A stretch of 64,000 bases of DNA from an uncultured Lachnospiraceae bacterium (GTDB lineage Bacteria > Bacillota > Clostridia > Lachnospirales > Lachnospiraceae). The position numbers and the translations under genes are program-made. Below are positions 25,611 to 32,885 of this stretch, one piece after another. Positions within the stretch are counted from its first letter, which is position 1, and each line of letters begins with the position of its first letter. The notes under the pieces are model-generated. The model had not been told where the DNA came from. It ran no database searches and saw nothing but the letters and a program-made list of their open reading frames with translations. Location of the stretch: contig CARQVR010000005.1 in NCBI GenBank assembly GCA_949051815.1, forward strand, positions 61,875 to 125,874, written 5' to 3'.

Positions 25611-26486
25611 TTACATATCCCAGAGACTCATCTGCCTGCCCGCTCCCTTCTCCTCAAAGGTCTGCAGATATCGGAATATTTCCTCATTATCGTGAACCAT
25701 TCCACTCTCCGCACATTTCTGGTGAAACAGTTTCGTCAACCGGCCGCCGTCCGGGCTTTCGATCTCATACCGGTTCCCGTAAGTTCGTATATACTTTTCT
25801 TTTAATCCGGGAAACAGACGGTCAAGCTGCTTGTAAAAATATTCCCGGTTCCCCTCCCGCAGCGTCATTCCCGTGCCAAAGTGAATCACCCCGCAGACGC
25901 CCGCCTCCGCGCACATCTCCAGAATACCGGAAAGGTTCTCCTGCGTATCGTTGATAAAGGGCAGAATCGGCGTCAGCCACACGACGGTGGGAATGCCCGC
26001 GTTCCGAAACTTCTTAAGAGCCGCAAACCGTTCTCCCGTCGTACTTACATTTGGCTCAATTTTCCTGCACAGCGCCTCATCACAGGTCGTCAGAGTCATC
26101 TGCACCACACACTTCGTCTTTTCGTTTATCTTTTGAAGCAGATCCAGATCCCGCAAGATGCGGTCCGACTTTGTTATCACCGTAAATCCGAACCCATACG
26201 CATCAATCAATGTCAGTGCCCTTCTGACATAGCCAAGTTCCATTTCCAGCGGGATATAGGGATCCGTCATGGAGCCCGTGCCGATCATGCACTTATGCCG
26301 CTTATGTTTCAGGGCATATTCCAACAGTTCTATGGCATTCTCCTTGACCTCGATATCCTCAAAAGCGTGCTCCATATGGTAGCATCTGCTTCTGGAATCG
26401 CAGTAAATGCACCCGTGGGAGCAGCCCCGGTACAGGTTCATCCCGTTATGGGAGGATAAGATCCCCTTCGCCCTCACAAAGTGCAT
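25611..26486 (-). CDS. SPL-like radical SAM protein (Rv2578c-like)
   Basis: A 291-residue radical SAM enzyme. The 4Fe-4S motif is GCSHGCIYC with Cys22, Cys26 and Cys29 and the family sequence YRGCSHGCIYCDSRS. It resembles spore photoproduct lyase-like and Rv2578c-like proteins, for which DNA repair is proposed. The C-terminus ends RQMSLWDM, similar to sliding-clamp binding peptides. GTG at 26508 is possible, but ATG at 26486 with GAGGGCGG upstream fits the family start. It follows the ClbS-like gene by 10 bases. The last 28 coding bases are repeated at 23725-23752. Confidence 0.85.
   Translation of the reverse strand: MHFVRAKGILSSHNGMNLYRGCSHGCIYCDSRSRCYHMEHAFEDIEVKENAIELLEYALKHKRHKCMIGTGSMTDPYIPLEMELGYVRRALTLIDAYGFGFTVITKSDRILRDLDLLQKINEKTKCVVQMTLTTCDEALCRKIEPNVSTTGERFAALKKFRNAGIPTVVWLTPILPFINDTQENLSGILEMCAEAGVCGVIHFGTGMTLREGNREYFYKQLDRLFPGLKEKYIRTYGNRYEIESPDGGRLTKLFHQKCAESGMVHDNEEIFRYLQTFEEKGAGRQMSLWDM
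25617..25644. repeat. 28-bp direct repeat, copy 2 (inside the radical SAM gene)
   Basis: The same 28 bases as 23725-23752, same orientation, encoding the C-terminus AGRQMSLWD of the radical SAM protein. The distance between the copies is 1,892 bases. Confidence 0.85.
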
Positions 26487-26496
26487 CCGTCCGCCC

Positions 26497-27036
26497 TCAC
26501 TTTCCGGCACAGTTTTTCTTATGCGCCTTCAGTTTCTTCATGGCCCAGTCATAGTGGCTTGAGGTGTTGCTGACAAACCAGGATCCAAGCGTGCTTCCGC
26601 CCACCCACGGAAAAACGCCTTTAGAAAACAGTTCCTCGTTGGAAAAAGTCTCCACTAACGTCATCACTTCGACATGAGACTCCGCAAACATGCTCTTCGC
26701 CTCGTCGAGTGTCGTTTCCTGATGCTTTTTCCAGAGCACCACATTCATGTCACCGTATGTCTTCCAATTATAGGGTTTCGGAATAAACGGCCAGTTGTCG
26801 CCCCTCCGGTTGGCATTTACCCATGTCAGCAAAAGCTGATGCCACTCATAGAGATGCACCAGAACGTCCCGCAGATTTTTATCCCGTTTCCAGTGCGCCT
26901 CTTTCTTCGCGCTGCCCGAAAAATCAAAAGGCGTACCCAGCTCCTCTTCCGTCAGTCCCTCAATCATCTCATTCAGTTTCCTATAGTTTTCTGTTGCTGC
27001 AGTCAATAAATCTGCTTTTGTCGCCGGTCTTGCCAT
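26497..27036 (-). CDS. ClbS/DfsB family (DUF1706) four-helix bundle protein
   Basis: A 179-residue helical protein starting MARPATKADLLTAATENY. The motif HLYEWHQLLLTW (about 62-73) and SGSAKKEAHWKRDKNLRDVL match the DUF1706 family, which includes ClbS, the protein that protects DNA from colibactin by opening its cyclopropane ring. Whether this member acts on colibactin-like electrophiles is unknown. It lies 151 bases after the WYL regulator and 10 bases before the radical SAM gene, all on the minus strand. A TATAAT box (27158-27163) and repeated GACATAA half-sites lie in its leader. Confidence 0.85.
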   Translation of the reverse strand: MARPATKADLLTAATENYRKLNEMIEGLTEEELGTPFDFSGSAKKEAHWKRDKNLRDVLVHLYEWHQLLLTWVNANRRGDNWPFIPKPYNWKTYGDMNVVLWKKHQETTLDEAKSMFAESHVEVMTLVETFSNEELFSKGVFPWVGGSTLGSWFVSNTSSHYDWAMKKLKAHKKNCAGK

Positions 27037-27144
27037 GTTATTTTCCTCCCTGTGTCCACTCTGCTGATCATCGTTTAAATTATATCATTCGCCAAATGCC
27101 CGTTTTTTCCGCTCCGCATATCGTCTGCAAAATTGAACGGCGGC

Positions 27145-27190
27145 CTTTATGTCTTTCATTATACCGACATAATATTGACATCTTATGTCA
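27145..27190. promoter_or_regulatory. Repeated GACATAA half-sites and TATAAT before the ClbS-like gene
   Basis: TGACAT-CTT-ATGTCA (27176-27190) is a palindrome that overlaps the stop codon of the regulator gene. GACATAA also occurs at 27166-27172 and, in the other direction, at 27144-27150, around a perfect minus-strand TATAAT (27158-27163). No good -35 box is present, so activation is possible. Confidence 0.5.
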
Positions 27191-28084
27191 GGTTTTGTTT
27201 TTCTCGTAAATTTTTCTGGCTTGTTCCGCTATGCGTTCTCTCAGGTACGCAGGCGACAGAATCTCCACCTGCGTGCCAAACGACAAAAGAAACCCGGTCA
27301 GCCACGCGCTCTCCGGCATTCTGGCGCAGGCAATCAGATCCCCGTTCTCCTGCCTTTCGATCTGGTCCGTGTCAAATTCGTCGTAAACCCGGTATGCCAT
27401 CTCTTTCGGAAAGCGCAGCATAATCATCGGATCATCCGTCTCTCCCACGTCCGGCGTTTCCGGGAAACTGCGGCGCAAAAAATGCTCTTCCAGAAGCGTC
27501 AGCTCCAAAATGCGGTTCAGCTTAAACGTACGCATATCCTGCTTTTTCGTGCAGAATGCTCTCAAATACCACGCCTTAGACCGGTAAATCAGTTTATACG
27601 GCTGCACGGTTCTTTCCCGCACAGTCCCGTCGGATCCGGCATAACAGATTCTGACATGTCTGCGGTGAATGACCGCCGTCTTTAACAGTCCGAACTTTTC
27701 CTTGTCGTACCCCTGATTGCCCCATCTGGAAAAATCCACCTCGAGCCAGTTCTCCGGGGGAAGCTGAAACATGGCGGAAAGTTTCTGCAAAGTCTGGCTT
27801 TCACTGATATTCCGGGTAATATTGACGCTCTGCAAGGCCGCGAGGATCTCCTGCTTTTCTCCCTCGGACAGCACGGCCTGATCCAGAACGAAATCTTCCA
27901 GCAGACGAATGCCCCCCTTTCGGCCTGCCTCCGCATAAACGGGAATACCCGCGCTGCTCAGGGCGTCAATATCCCTGTAGATCGTCCTGACCGACACCTC
28001 AAAACGCGCCGCCAGCTCCGGGGCGGTAGCCTGTCCTTTGTCCAGTAAATAATACACAATTTTAAACAATCTGCTCTCCTGCAC
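27188..28084 (-). CDS. WYL-domain transcriptional regulator (YafY family)
   Basis: A 298-residue regulator with an N-terminal HTH_11 domain (residues 1-60, VSVRTIYRDIDALSSAGIPV), a WYL ligand-sensing domain (about 135-215) and a C-terminal WCX-like part. WYL proteins often sense DNA damage products or nucleic acid and control repair or defence genes. It starts at a GTG with GGGAGGGG upstream. It is the first gene of a likely operon with the ClbS-like and radical SAM genes. Its target is probably the GACATAA sites 40-60 bases downstream of its own end. Confidence 0.9.
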   Translation of the reverse strand: MQESRLFKIVYYLLDKGQATAPELAARFEVSVRTIYRDIDALSSAGIPVYAEAGRKGGIRLLEDFVLDQAVLSEGEKQEILAALQSVNITRNISESQTLQKLSAMFQLPPENWLEVDFSRWGNQGYDKEKFGLLKTAVIHRRHVRICYAGSDGTVRERTVQPYKLIYRSKAWYLRAFCTKKQDMRTFKLNRILELTLLEEHFLRRSFPETPDVGETDDPMIMLRFPKEMAYRVYDEFDTDQIERQENGDLIACARMPESAWLTGFLLSFGTQVEILSPAYLRERIAEQARKIYEKNKT

Positions 28085-28133
28085 CGCCGTACCCCTCCCA
28101 TAATCCTGTTTATTTCACCAATCGCAAATCCGG

Positions 28134-28172
28134 CAAAAAGGGCAGAGGATCCCCTCTGCCGCCCTGTTTTCT
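28134..28172. terminator. Bidirectional terminator between nrdG and the WYL regulator
   Basis: Perfect eight-base arms GGCAGAGG and CCTCTGCC at 28141-28160, with an A-run (28135-28139) on one side and TTTT (28167-28170) on the other. It ends the nrdD-nrdG unit on the minus strand. Confidence 0.8.
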
Positions 28173-28183
28173 ATATTACTTTC

Positions 28184-28717
28184 TTATCTGCTTTCCCCGT
28201 CCTCCCACAACACGGTCTTCCCCTGCCGCAAAGACGCCTGTACATCAATAATCCGCTGGTTTTCGGATCCCCGGAAGCGCAGGCTGATGTTTTTCTGCGC
28301 CTGTATGAACTCCCCATCCACGATCACATTAAGGCAACTCAGAAACGCCTTCATATCCACCCATTTTTCGCAGAAATCATCCAAAATATCCCTGTCAAAG
28401 AGATACCCTGTATAGCACCATACATTCTTATGCGGAAAACGCGCTCTCATCTCCCGCAAAAAAGGAAGGAGCGCCGTCCAGTTTGCGTATTCAAGCGGTT
28501 CCCCGCCAAGCAGCGTAAGTCCCGCGATATAGTCCGGCGAAAGCGCCTCCATGATCTCCGCTTCCGTCTCCCCCGTAAATGGCTCTCCGTACTGAAAGTC
28601 CCATGTCTCCGGGTTAAAACAGCCCTCACAGTGGTGCGTACAGCCGCTCACAAAGAGCGTCACCCGCACCCCCGGCCCATCCGCAATGTCACATTTTTTT
28701 ATCACAGAATAGTACAT
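28184..28717 (-). CDS. nrdG: Anaerobic ribonucleotide reductase activating enzyme
   Basis: A 177-residue radical SAM activase that makes the glycyl radical in NrdD. The CTHHCEGC motif (Cys26, Cys30, Cys33) binds the 4Fe-4S cluster, and the LTLLGGEPL segment is the usual SAM-contact GGE motif. The ATG at 28717 (MYYSVIKKCD) has GAGGTG seven bases upstream. It lies 65 bases after nrdD and ends near a terminator, so nrdD-nrdG form one unit controlled by the NrdR-like region at 31019-31054. Confidence 0.94.
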   Translation of the reverse strand: MYYSVIKKCDIADGPGVRVTLFVSGCTHHCEGCFNPETWDFQYGEPFTGETEAEIMEALSPDYIAGLTLLGGEPLEYANWTALLPFLREMRARFPHKNVWCYTGYLFDRDILDDFCEKWVDMKAFLSCLNVIVDGEFIQAQKNISLRFRGSENQRIIDVQASLRQGKTVLWEDGESR

Positions 28718-28782
28718 GTCACACCTCAAACATCCGAAACCGCAAAGCATTCACTGAATCGGGCGCACCGGCGCCCGGCTTG

Positions 28783-30945
28783 TTATAAGTGCAGCACCCT
28801 CTCCTTAATCTCCTGCGTGCGTCCCTGATTCCAGAACTGCGTCCCGATATAACCGCAGGTACGTCTCGCCACATTCATCTTATTCTGGTCGGTGTTGCCG
28901 CAGTTCGGACACTTCCAGACGAGTTTCCCGTCCGTATCTTCCACTATGTCGATCTCCCCGTGGTAGTCACATGCCTGACAATAATCGCTCTTGGTATTTA
29001 ATTCAGCGTACATGATATTGTCATAAATATACTGCATCAGGGAAAGCACCGCGTCCAGATTATTCTCCATGTTCGGCACTTCCACATAGCTGATCGCGCC
29101 GCCCGGAGAAAGTTCCTGAAACCGGGCCTCAAACTTTAACTTATCAAAAGCGTTAATTTCCTCCGTCACATGCACATGATAGCTGTTTGTGATATAATTG
29201 CGGTCCGTCACACCCTCGATGATGCCGAAACGCTTTTGCAGACATTTCGCAAACTTATAAGTGGTAGACTCCAAAGGTGTGCCGTAAAGGCTGAAATCAA
29301 TGTTCGTCTCCTCCCGCCACTCCTCGCAGGCATGATTCAGATACTGCATCACTTTCAGGGCAAAGGCTGTCGCCTCCGGATCGGTATGACTCTTCCCCGT
29401 CATATAGCGGGTACACTCACAAAGCCCCGCATACCCGAGCGATATCGTAGAATAGCCGCCGTAGAGAAGTCTGTCTATCTTCTCCCCCTTTTTCAGTCTG
29501 GCGAGCGCCCCGTTCTGCCACAGAATCGGCGCCACGTCGGAAAGGGTTCCCTTAAGCCTGTTGTGCCGCGCCATCAGCGCACGTCTGCACAGCTCCAGCC
29601 GCTCATCCATAATTTCCCAGAAACGCGCTGCACTTCGCCCGGAAGAACAGGCCACATCCACCAGATTTAAGGTGACCACACCCTGATTGAATCTGCCGTA
29701 AAATTTCGGCTGGTCATTCTCGTCGTGATACACGGTGAGAAAAGACCGGCAGCCCATACAGGTATAGCAGTTGCCGTCCTTTAACTGCTTCATTATCTTT
29801 TCCGAAATATAGTCCGGCACCATACGTTTGGCCGTGCATTTCGCCGCCAGTTTCGTCAGATACCAGTATTTGGTGCCCTCGCGGACATTATCCTCCTCCA
29901 GCACATAAATCAGCTTCGGGAAGGCCGGTGTGATGTAAACGCCCTTTTCATTCTTGACGCCCTGAATCCGCTGGTTTAGCATTTCTTCTATAATCAGCGC
30001 AAGATCGTCTCTGGTACGCCCCTCCGGCACTTCGCCGATATACATGAAAACCGTAATAAAAGGCGCCTGACCGTTAGTGGTCATCAGCGTGATCACCTGA
30101 TACTGGATGATCTGTACGCCCTGTCTGATCTCATCCTTCACACGGCGCTCCGCGATGGCACTGATCTGCTCCTCCGTGGCGTTTATTCCCATCTCCTCCA
30201 TTTCCGCCCGCACCTTTTTGCGGAATTTTTCCCGGCTCACATTCACAAAAGGAGCCAGATGGGACAGGGAAATGCTCTGCCCGCCGTACTGACAGCTTGC
30301 GATCTGCGCGATGCTCTGTGTCGCCACGTTGCAGGCTGTGGAAAAGCTCTTGGGCTTGTCTATCATCGTCTCACTGATCACCGTACCGTTCTGCAGCATA
30401 TCCTCCAGATTGACCAGACAGCAGTTGTGCATATGCTGGGCGAAATAATCCGCGTCATGAAAATGTATCACGCCCTGCTCATGTGCCTCCACGATATCCG
30501 GTGAAAGCAAAAACCGCTTCGTGATATCTTTGCTCACTTCCCCCGCCATATAATCCCGCTGCACGCTGTTGACGGTGGGATTTTTATTGGAATTTTCCTG
30601 CTTGACCTCCTCGTTGTTGCACTCCAGAAGGCTTAAGATCTGCTCGTCCGTGGAATTGGATTTGCGCACAAGCGCTCTCTTATAACGGTATGTGATATAA
30701 TTTCTGGAAATGGTGTAAGCGCGGTACTTCATAAGCTGGTTCTCCACCATATCCTGAATTTCCTCCACACTGGGAGCCCTTCTCATCTCCTCGCAATGGT
30801 CAGCCACCACGGAAGCAATCTCGTCGATCTCCTCCTCCGTCAGCCGGTCTTCCTCCTGCACACTGCTGTTTGCCTTTTTAATGGCCGCTATGATCTTCCT
30901 CAGATCAAAATTAACTTCCACGCCGCTTCTCTTAATAATCTTCAT
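28783..30945 (-). CDS. nrdD: Anaerobic ribonucleoside-triphosphate reductase
   Basis: A 720-residue class III reductase that converts ribonucleotides to deoxyribonucleotides without oxygen. It has an N-terminal ATP-cone (about 3-95, effector binding), the glycyl-radical catalytic barrel, four Cys in CQAC and CPNC (about 650-672) for zinc, and the C-terminal radical site RRTCGYIGTQFW with Gly at about 694. Length and order are those of typical Clostridial NrdD. It is transcribed from a promoter with a NrdR-like box. It confirms an anaerobic lifestyle. Confidence 0.96.
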   Translation of the reverse strand: MKIIKRSGVEVNFDLRKIIAAIKKANSSVQEEDRLTEEEIDEIASVVADHCEEMRRAPSVEEIQDMVENQLMKYRAYTISRNYITYRYKRALVRKSNSTDEQILSLLECNNEEVKQENSNKNPTVNSVQRDYMAGEVSKDITKRFLLSPDIVEAHEQGVIHFHDADYFAQHMHNCCLVNLEDMLQNGTVISETMIDKPKSFSTACNVATQSIAQIASCQYGGQSISLSHLAPFVNVSREKFRKKVRAEMEEMGINATEEQISAIAERRVKDEIRQGVQIIQYQVITLMTTNGQAPFITVFMYIGEVPEGRTRDDLALIIEEMLNQRIQGVKNEKGVYITPAFPKLIYVLEEDNVREGTKYWYLTKLAAKCTAKRMVPDYISEKIMKQLKDGNCYTCMGCRSFLTVYHDENDQPKFYGRFNQGVVTLNLVDVACSSGRSAARFWEIMDERLELCRRALMARHNRLKGTLSDVAPILWQNGALARLKKGEKIDRLLYGGYSTISLGYAGLCECTRYMTGKSHTDPEATAFALKVMQYLNHACEEWREETNIDFSLYGTPLESTTYKFAKCLQKRFGIIEGVTDRNYITNSYHVHVTEEINAFDKLKFEARFQELSPGGAISYVEVPNMENNLDAVLSLMQYIYDNIMYAELNTKSDYCQACDYHGEIDIVEDTDGKLVWKCPNCGNTDQNKMNVARRTCGYIGTQFWNQGRTQEIKERVLHL

Positions 30946-31018
30946 TCAATAAACTCCCCCATATTCTATCTGATACCCTGTATCATGTATGCTCTTTCTG
31001 TCATCCCCAAGTTGCATG

Positions 31019-31054
31019 CACTATATATTGTATCATGGCAAAATATTATGTCAA
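31019..31054 (-). promoter_or_regulatory. nrdD promoter with overlapping NrdR-like box
   Basis: Minus-strand TTGACA (31049-31054) and TACAAT (31027-31032), 16-base spacer. The segment at 31019-31034 reads ACAATATATAGTG, close to the NrdR box, and covers the -10 box. A weaker, similar element may lie near 30980-30992. Confidence 0.65.
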
Positions 31055-31108
31055 GTTCTTGTGGTGGTTATTTCGGTAAATCTAAAGAAACATTTTCGAC
31101 CGACTCAG

Positions 31109-31668
31109 TCAGTTAACATCGCCGGTCACCCTCTGTTCCGCACTCTTCTCTAAAATATTTAAAATTTCATCTTTTGTGTATAAGACGGACGGTTCCACAC
31201 ATTTTTCCATGTCAATCCCACATAAATCAATGCATAATCGACATATTCCGATATCATGGGATGGAAATATCTTCTTTTTATATAGGCGGCATACGCCTCC
31301 TGCCAGGTCGCAAAACTTTCTAACTGTCTCTCCTTCCATTCCAGTTCGTTCCCGGAAAGCTTTTTAAACTGTTCGTCCCTGTAACGGACAAACTGCTCCA
31401 TCTCAATCTCTCTCCAATCACTATATCCCCTGAAATAATCATTTTCATCCATGTTTCCGTTTCTATTTTCATCATACCAGTAAAATTCTCCATCCTTGTG
31501 TGTACTGCCGTCAGTGTCCACTGTCATAAATTCGACCATTTCACTTCCATATCCCTGATCATATTTCAATATCCCACACTGTCCGTCCAAAACAACAGGC
31601 TCATACCACCACCAGCCCTCAAAAATGATCTCAGGCAGGTCATCGCACGCATTCTCCGTTCCTCCGGT
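31109..31668 (-). pseudogene. Decayed gene beside tRNA-Thr
   Basis: A fragment of an unrecognised gene. It is open from 31668, just after an in-frame TGA, with no usable ATG (a TTG at 31590 is the only weak start). The frame encoding WWWYEPVVLDGQ and VDTDGSTHKDGEFYWYDEN runs to a stop at 31159. The last part, encoding MEKCVEPSVLYTKDEILNIL, is in another frame from about 31225 to 31109. So both the start and the 3' end are damaged. It sits immediately downstream of the tRNA-Thr terminator. It looks like a remnant of an accessory lipoprotein or repeat-containing gene. Confidence 0.55.
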
Positions 31669-31673
31669 TCACC

Positions 31674-31722
31674 AAAAACAGGCACCAATCGTTTTTATAC
31701 AAACATAAAACGACTGGTGCCT
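31674..31722 (-). terminator. Terminator of tRNA-Thr
   Basis: Long stem with AGGCACCAATCG (31680-31691) and CGACTGGTGCCT (31711-31722), one mismatch, then a TTTTT tract on the minus strand (31674-31678). It ends tRNA transcription. Confidence 0.85.
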
Positions 31723-31747
31723 GTTCCTGACTCTGCTTATACGCGTA

Positions 31748-31820
31748 AGCTGGAAAAGGGACTCGAACCCTCGACCTACTGATTACGAATCAGTTGCGCT
31801 ACCGACTGCGCTATTCCAGC
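31748..31820 (-). tRNA. tRNA-Thr(CGT)
   Basis: A 73-base cloverleaf on the minus strand. Acceptor arms GCTGGAA and TTCCAGC pair perfectly, the anticodon arm ACTGA-TTCGTAA-TCAGT gives anticodon CGT (reads ACG), and the T arm GAGGG-TTCGAGT-CCCTT is normal. The discriminator is T and no CCA is encoded. It is transcribed from the promoter at 31841-31869. Confidence 0.95.
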
Positions 31821-31840
31821 ATAACCTTGCAACAATGATT

Positions 31841-31869
31841 ATTATATGATGGAATGCGTCATTTTGCAA
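31841..31869 (-). promoter_or_regulatory. Promoter of tRNA-Thr
   Basis: Minus-strand TTGCAA (31864-31869) and perfect TATAAT (31841-31846), 17-base spacer, about 20 bases before the tRNA. Confidence 0.75.
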
Positions 31870-31952
31870 GATATTTTTTTAGAAATATGTCAGCAAATTC
31901 TGTCAGCGTTCCAATTCACACCTGCGCCAGATTTCCGACAGCCGCATTTCTG

Positions 31953-32837
31953 TCAGTTTTCCCGCATATGCACATCTATCTGCGGGAACGGGATTCCGAT
32001 TCCCGCCTCATCCAGCGCGTACTTTATCGTCTCCATAAGCCGCCATCTGGTCTCCCAGAAGTTTTCATTGGCGCTGTAGCAGCGCACACACAAAACTACG
32101 GCACTGTCCGCCAGTTCATCCACAAACACCCGCTTCTCTTCCTCCTGTAACACCCCGGAATCCTCGTCTAAAACCTTGAGAAGCACCTCCTTTGCCCTGC
32201 GGATATCCGACTCGTAGGAAATCCCCACCCTGATATTCATTCTGCGGTCGCCCAGCGTACTCATATTCAGAATATTGCCGTTTGCCAGATCTCCGTTCGG
32301 CACGACAACCATATGCCGGTCCGGCGTAATCATTCTGGTATAAAAGAGCTGTACCTCCTCCACCGTCCCCTCGTTGCCCGCGGCGTCCCTGATATAATCT
32401 CCCACCTTAAAGGGCTTTAAGAGCAGGATCAGCACACCGCCGGCAAAGTTTGAAAGGCTTCCCTGCACCGCCAGACCGATGGCCACGCCCGCGGAACCGA
32501 CCAGGGCAACCACACTGGTTGCATCCAGCCCGAAGGAGGAGGCGAGCATAAACAGCAGTAACATGTAAAGCACGGTTTTGACAAGGGAATCCAGAAAACG
32601 GCTCACGCCCACATCCACATTCCTGCGCTCAAAAGATTTCCGAAGAATCCTGCGCACCAGTTTAATGAGCTGTACGCCGATAAAAAACACAACCAGCGCC
32701 AGAAGCACCCTGACTCCCAGACGGATCAGCTTATCCGGCAGCTCCTGCAAATAACGCTCGATCAGTCCCACGTTCAGCTCATCCGATGCGATATACTCTA
32801 TCTCCTTAATCTGCTCCTGTACAACCTGATCTTCCAT
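31953..32837 (-). CDS. Small-conductance mechanosensitive channel (MscS family)
   Basis: A 294-residue inner-membrane channel that opens under membrane tension to release solutes. It has three hydrophobic helices (about 38-60, 80-100 and 110-140), with the pore helix GLDATSVVALVGSAGVAIGLAVQ shown here in part (AGVAIGLAVQGSLSNFAGG) rich in Gly and Ala as usual, followed by the beta domain (VGDYIRDAAGNEGTVEE) and C-terminal domain. The size fits typical MscS. It lies 49 bases downstream of glgB, transcribed in the same direction, so they may be co-expressed. No special ligand domain is present. Confidence 0.92.
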   Translation of the reverse strand: MEDQVVQEQIKEIEYIASDELNVGLIERYLQELPDKLIRLGVRVLLALVVFFIGVQLIKLVRRILRKSFERRNVDVGVSRFLDSLVKTVLYMLLLFMLASSFGLDATSVVALVGSAGVAIGLAVQGSLSNFAGGVLILLLKPFKVGDYIRDAAGNEGTVEEVQLFYTRMITPDRHMVVVPNGDLANGNILNMSTLGDRRMNIRVGISYESDIRRAKEVLLKVLDEDSGVLQEEEKRVFVDELADSAVVLCVRCYSANENFWETRWRLMETIKYALDEAGIGIPFPQIDVHMREN

Positions 32838-32885
32838 ACTGCCTCCGTACCGCGCTGCTTATTCTCTGTATGAACCTTTGTCCGC

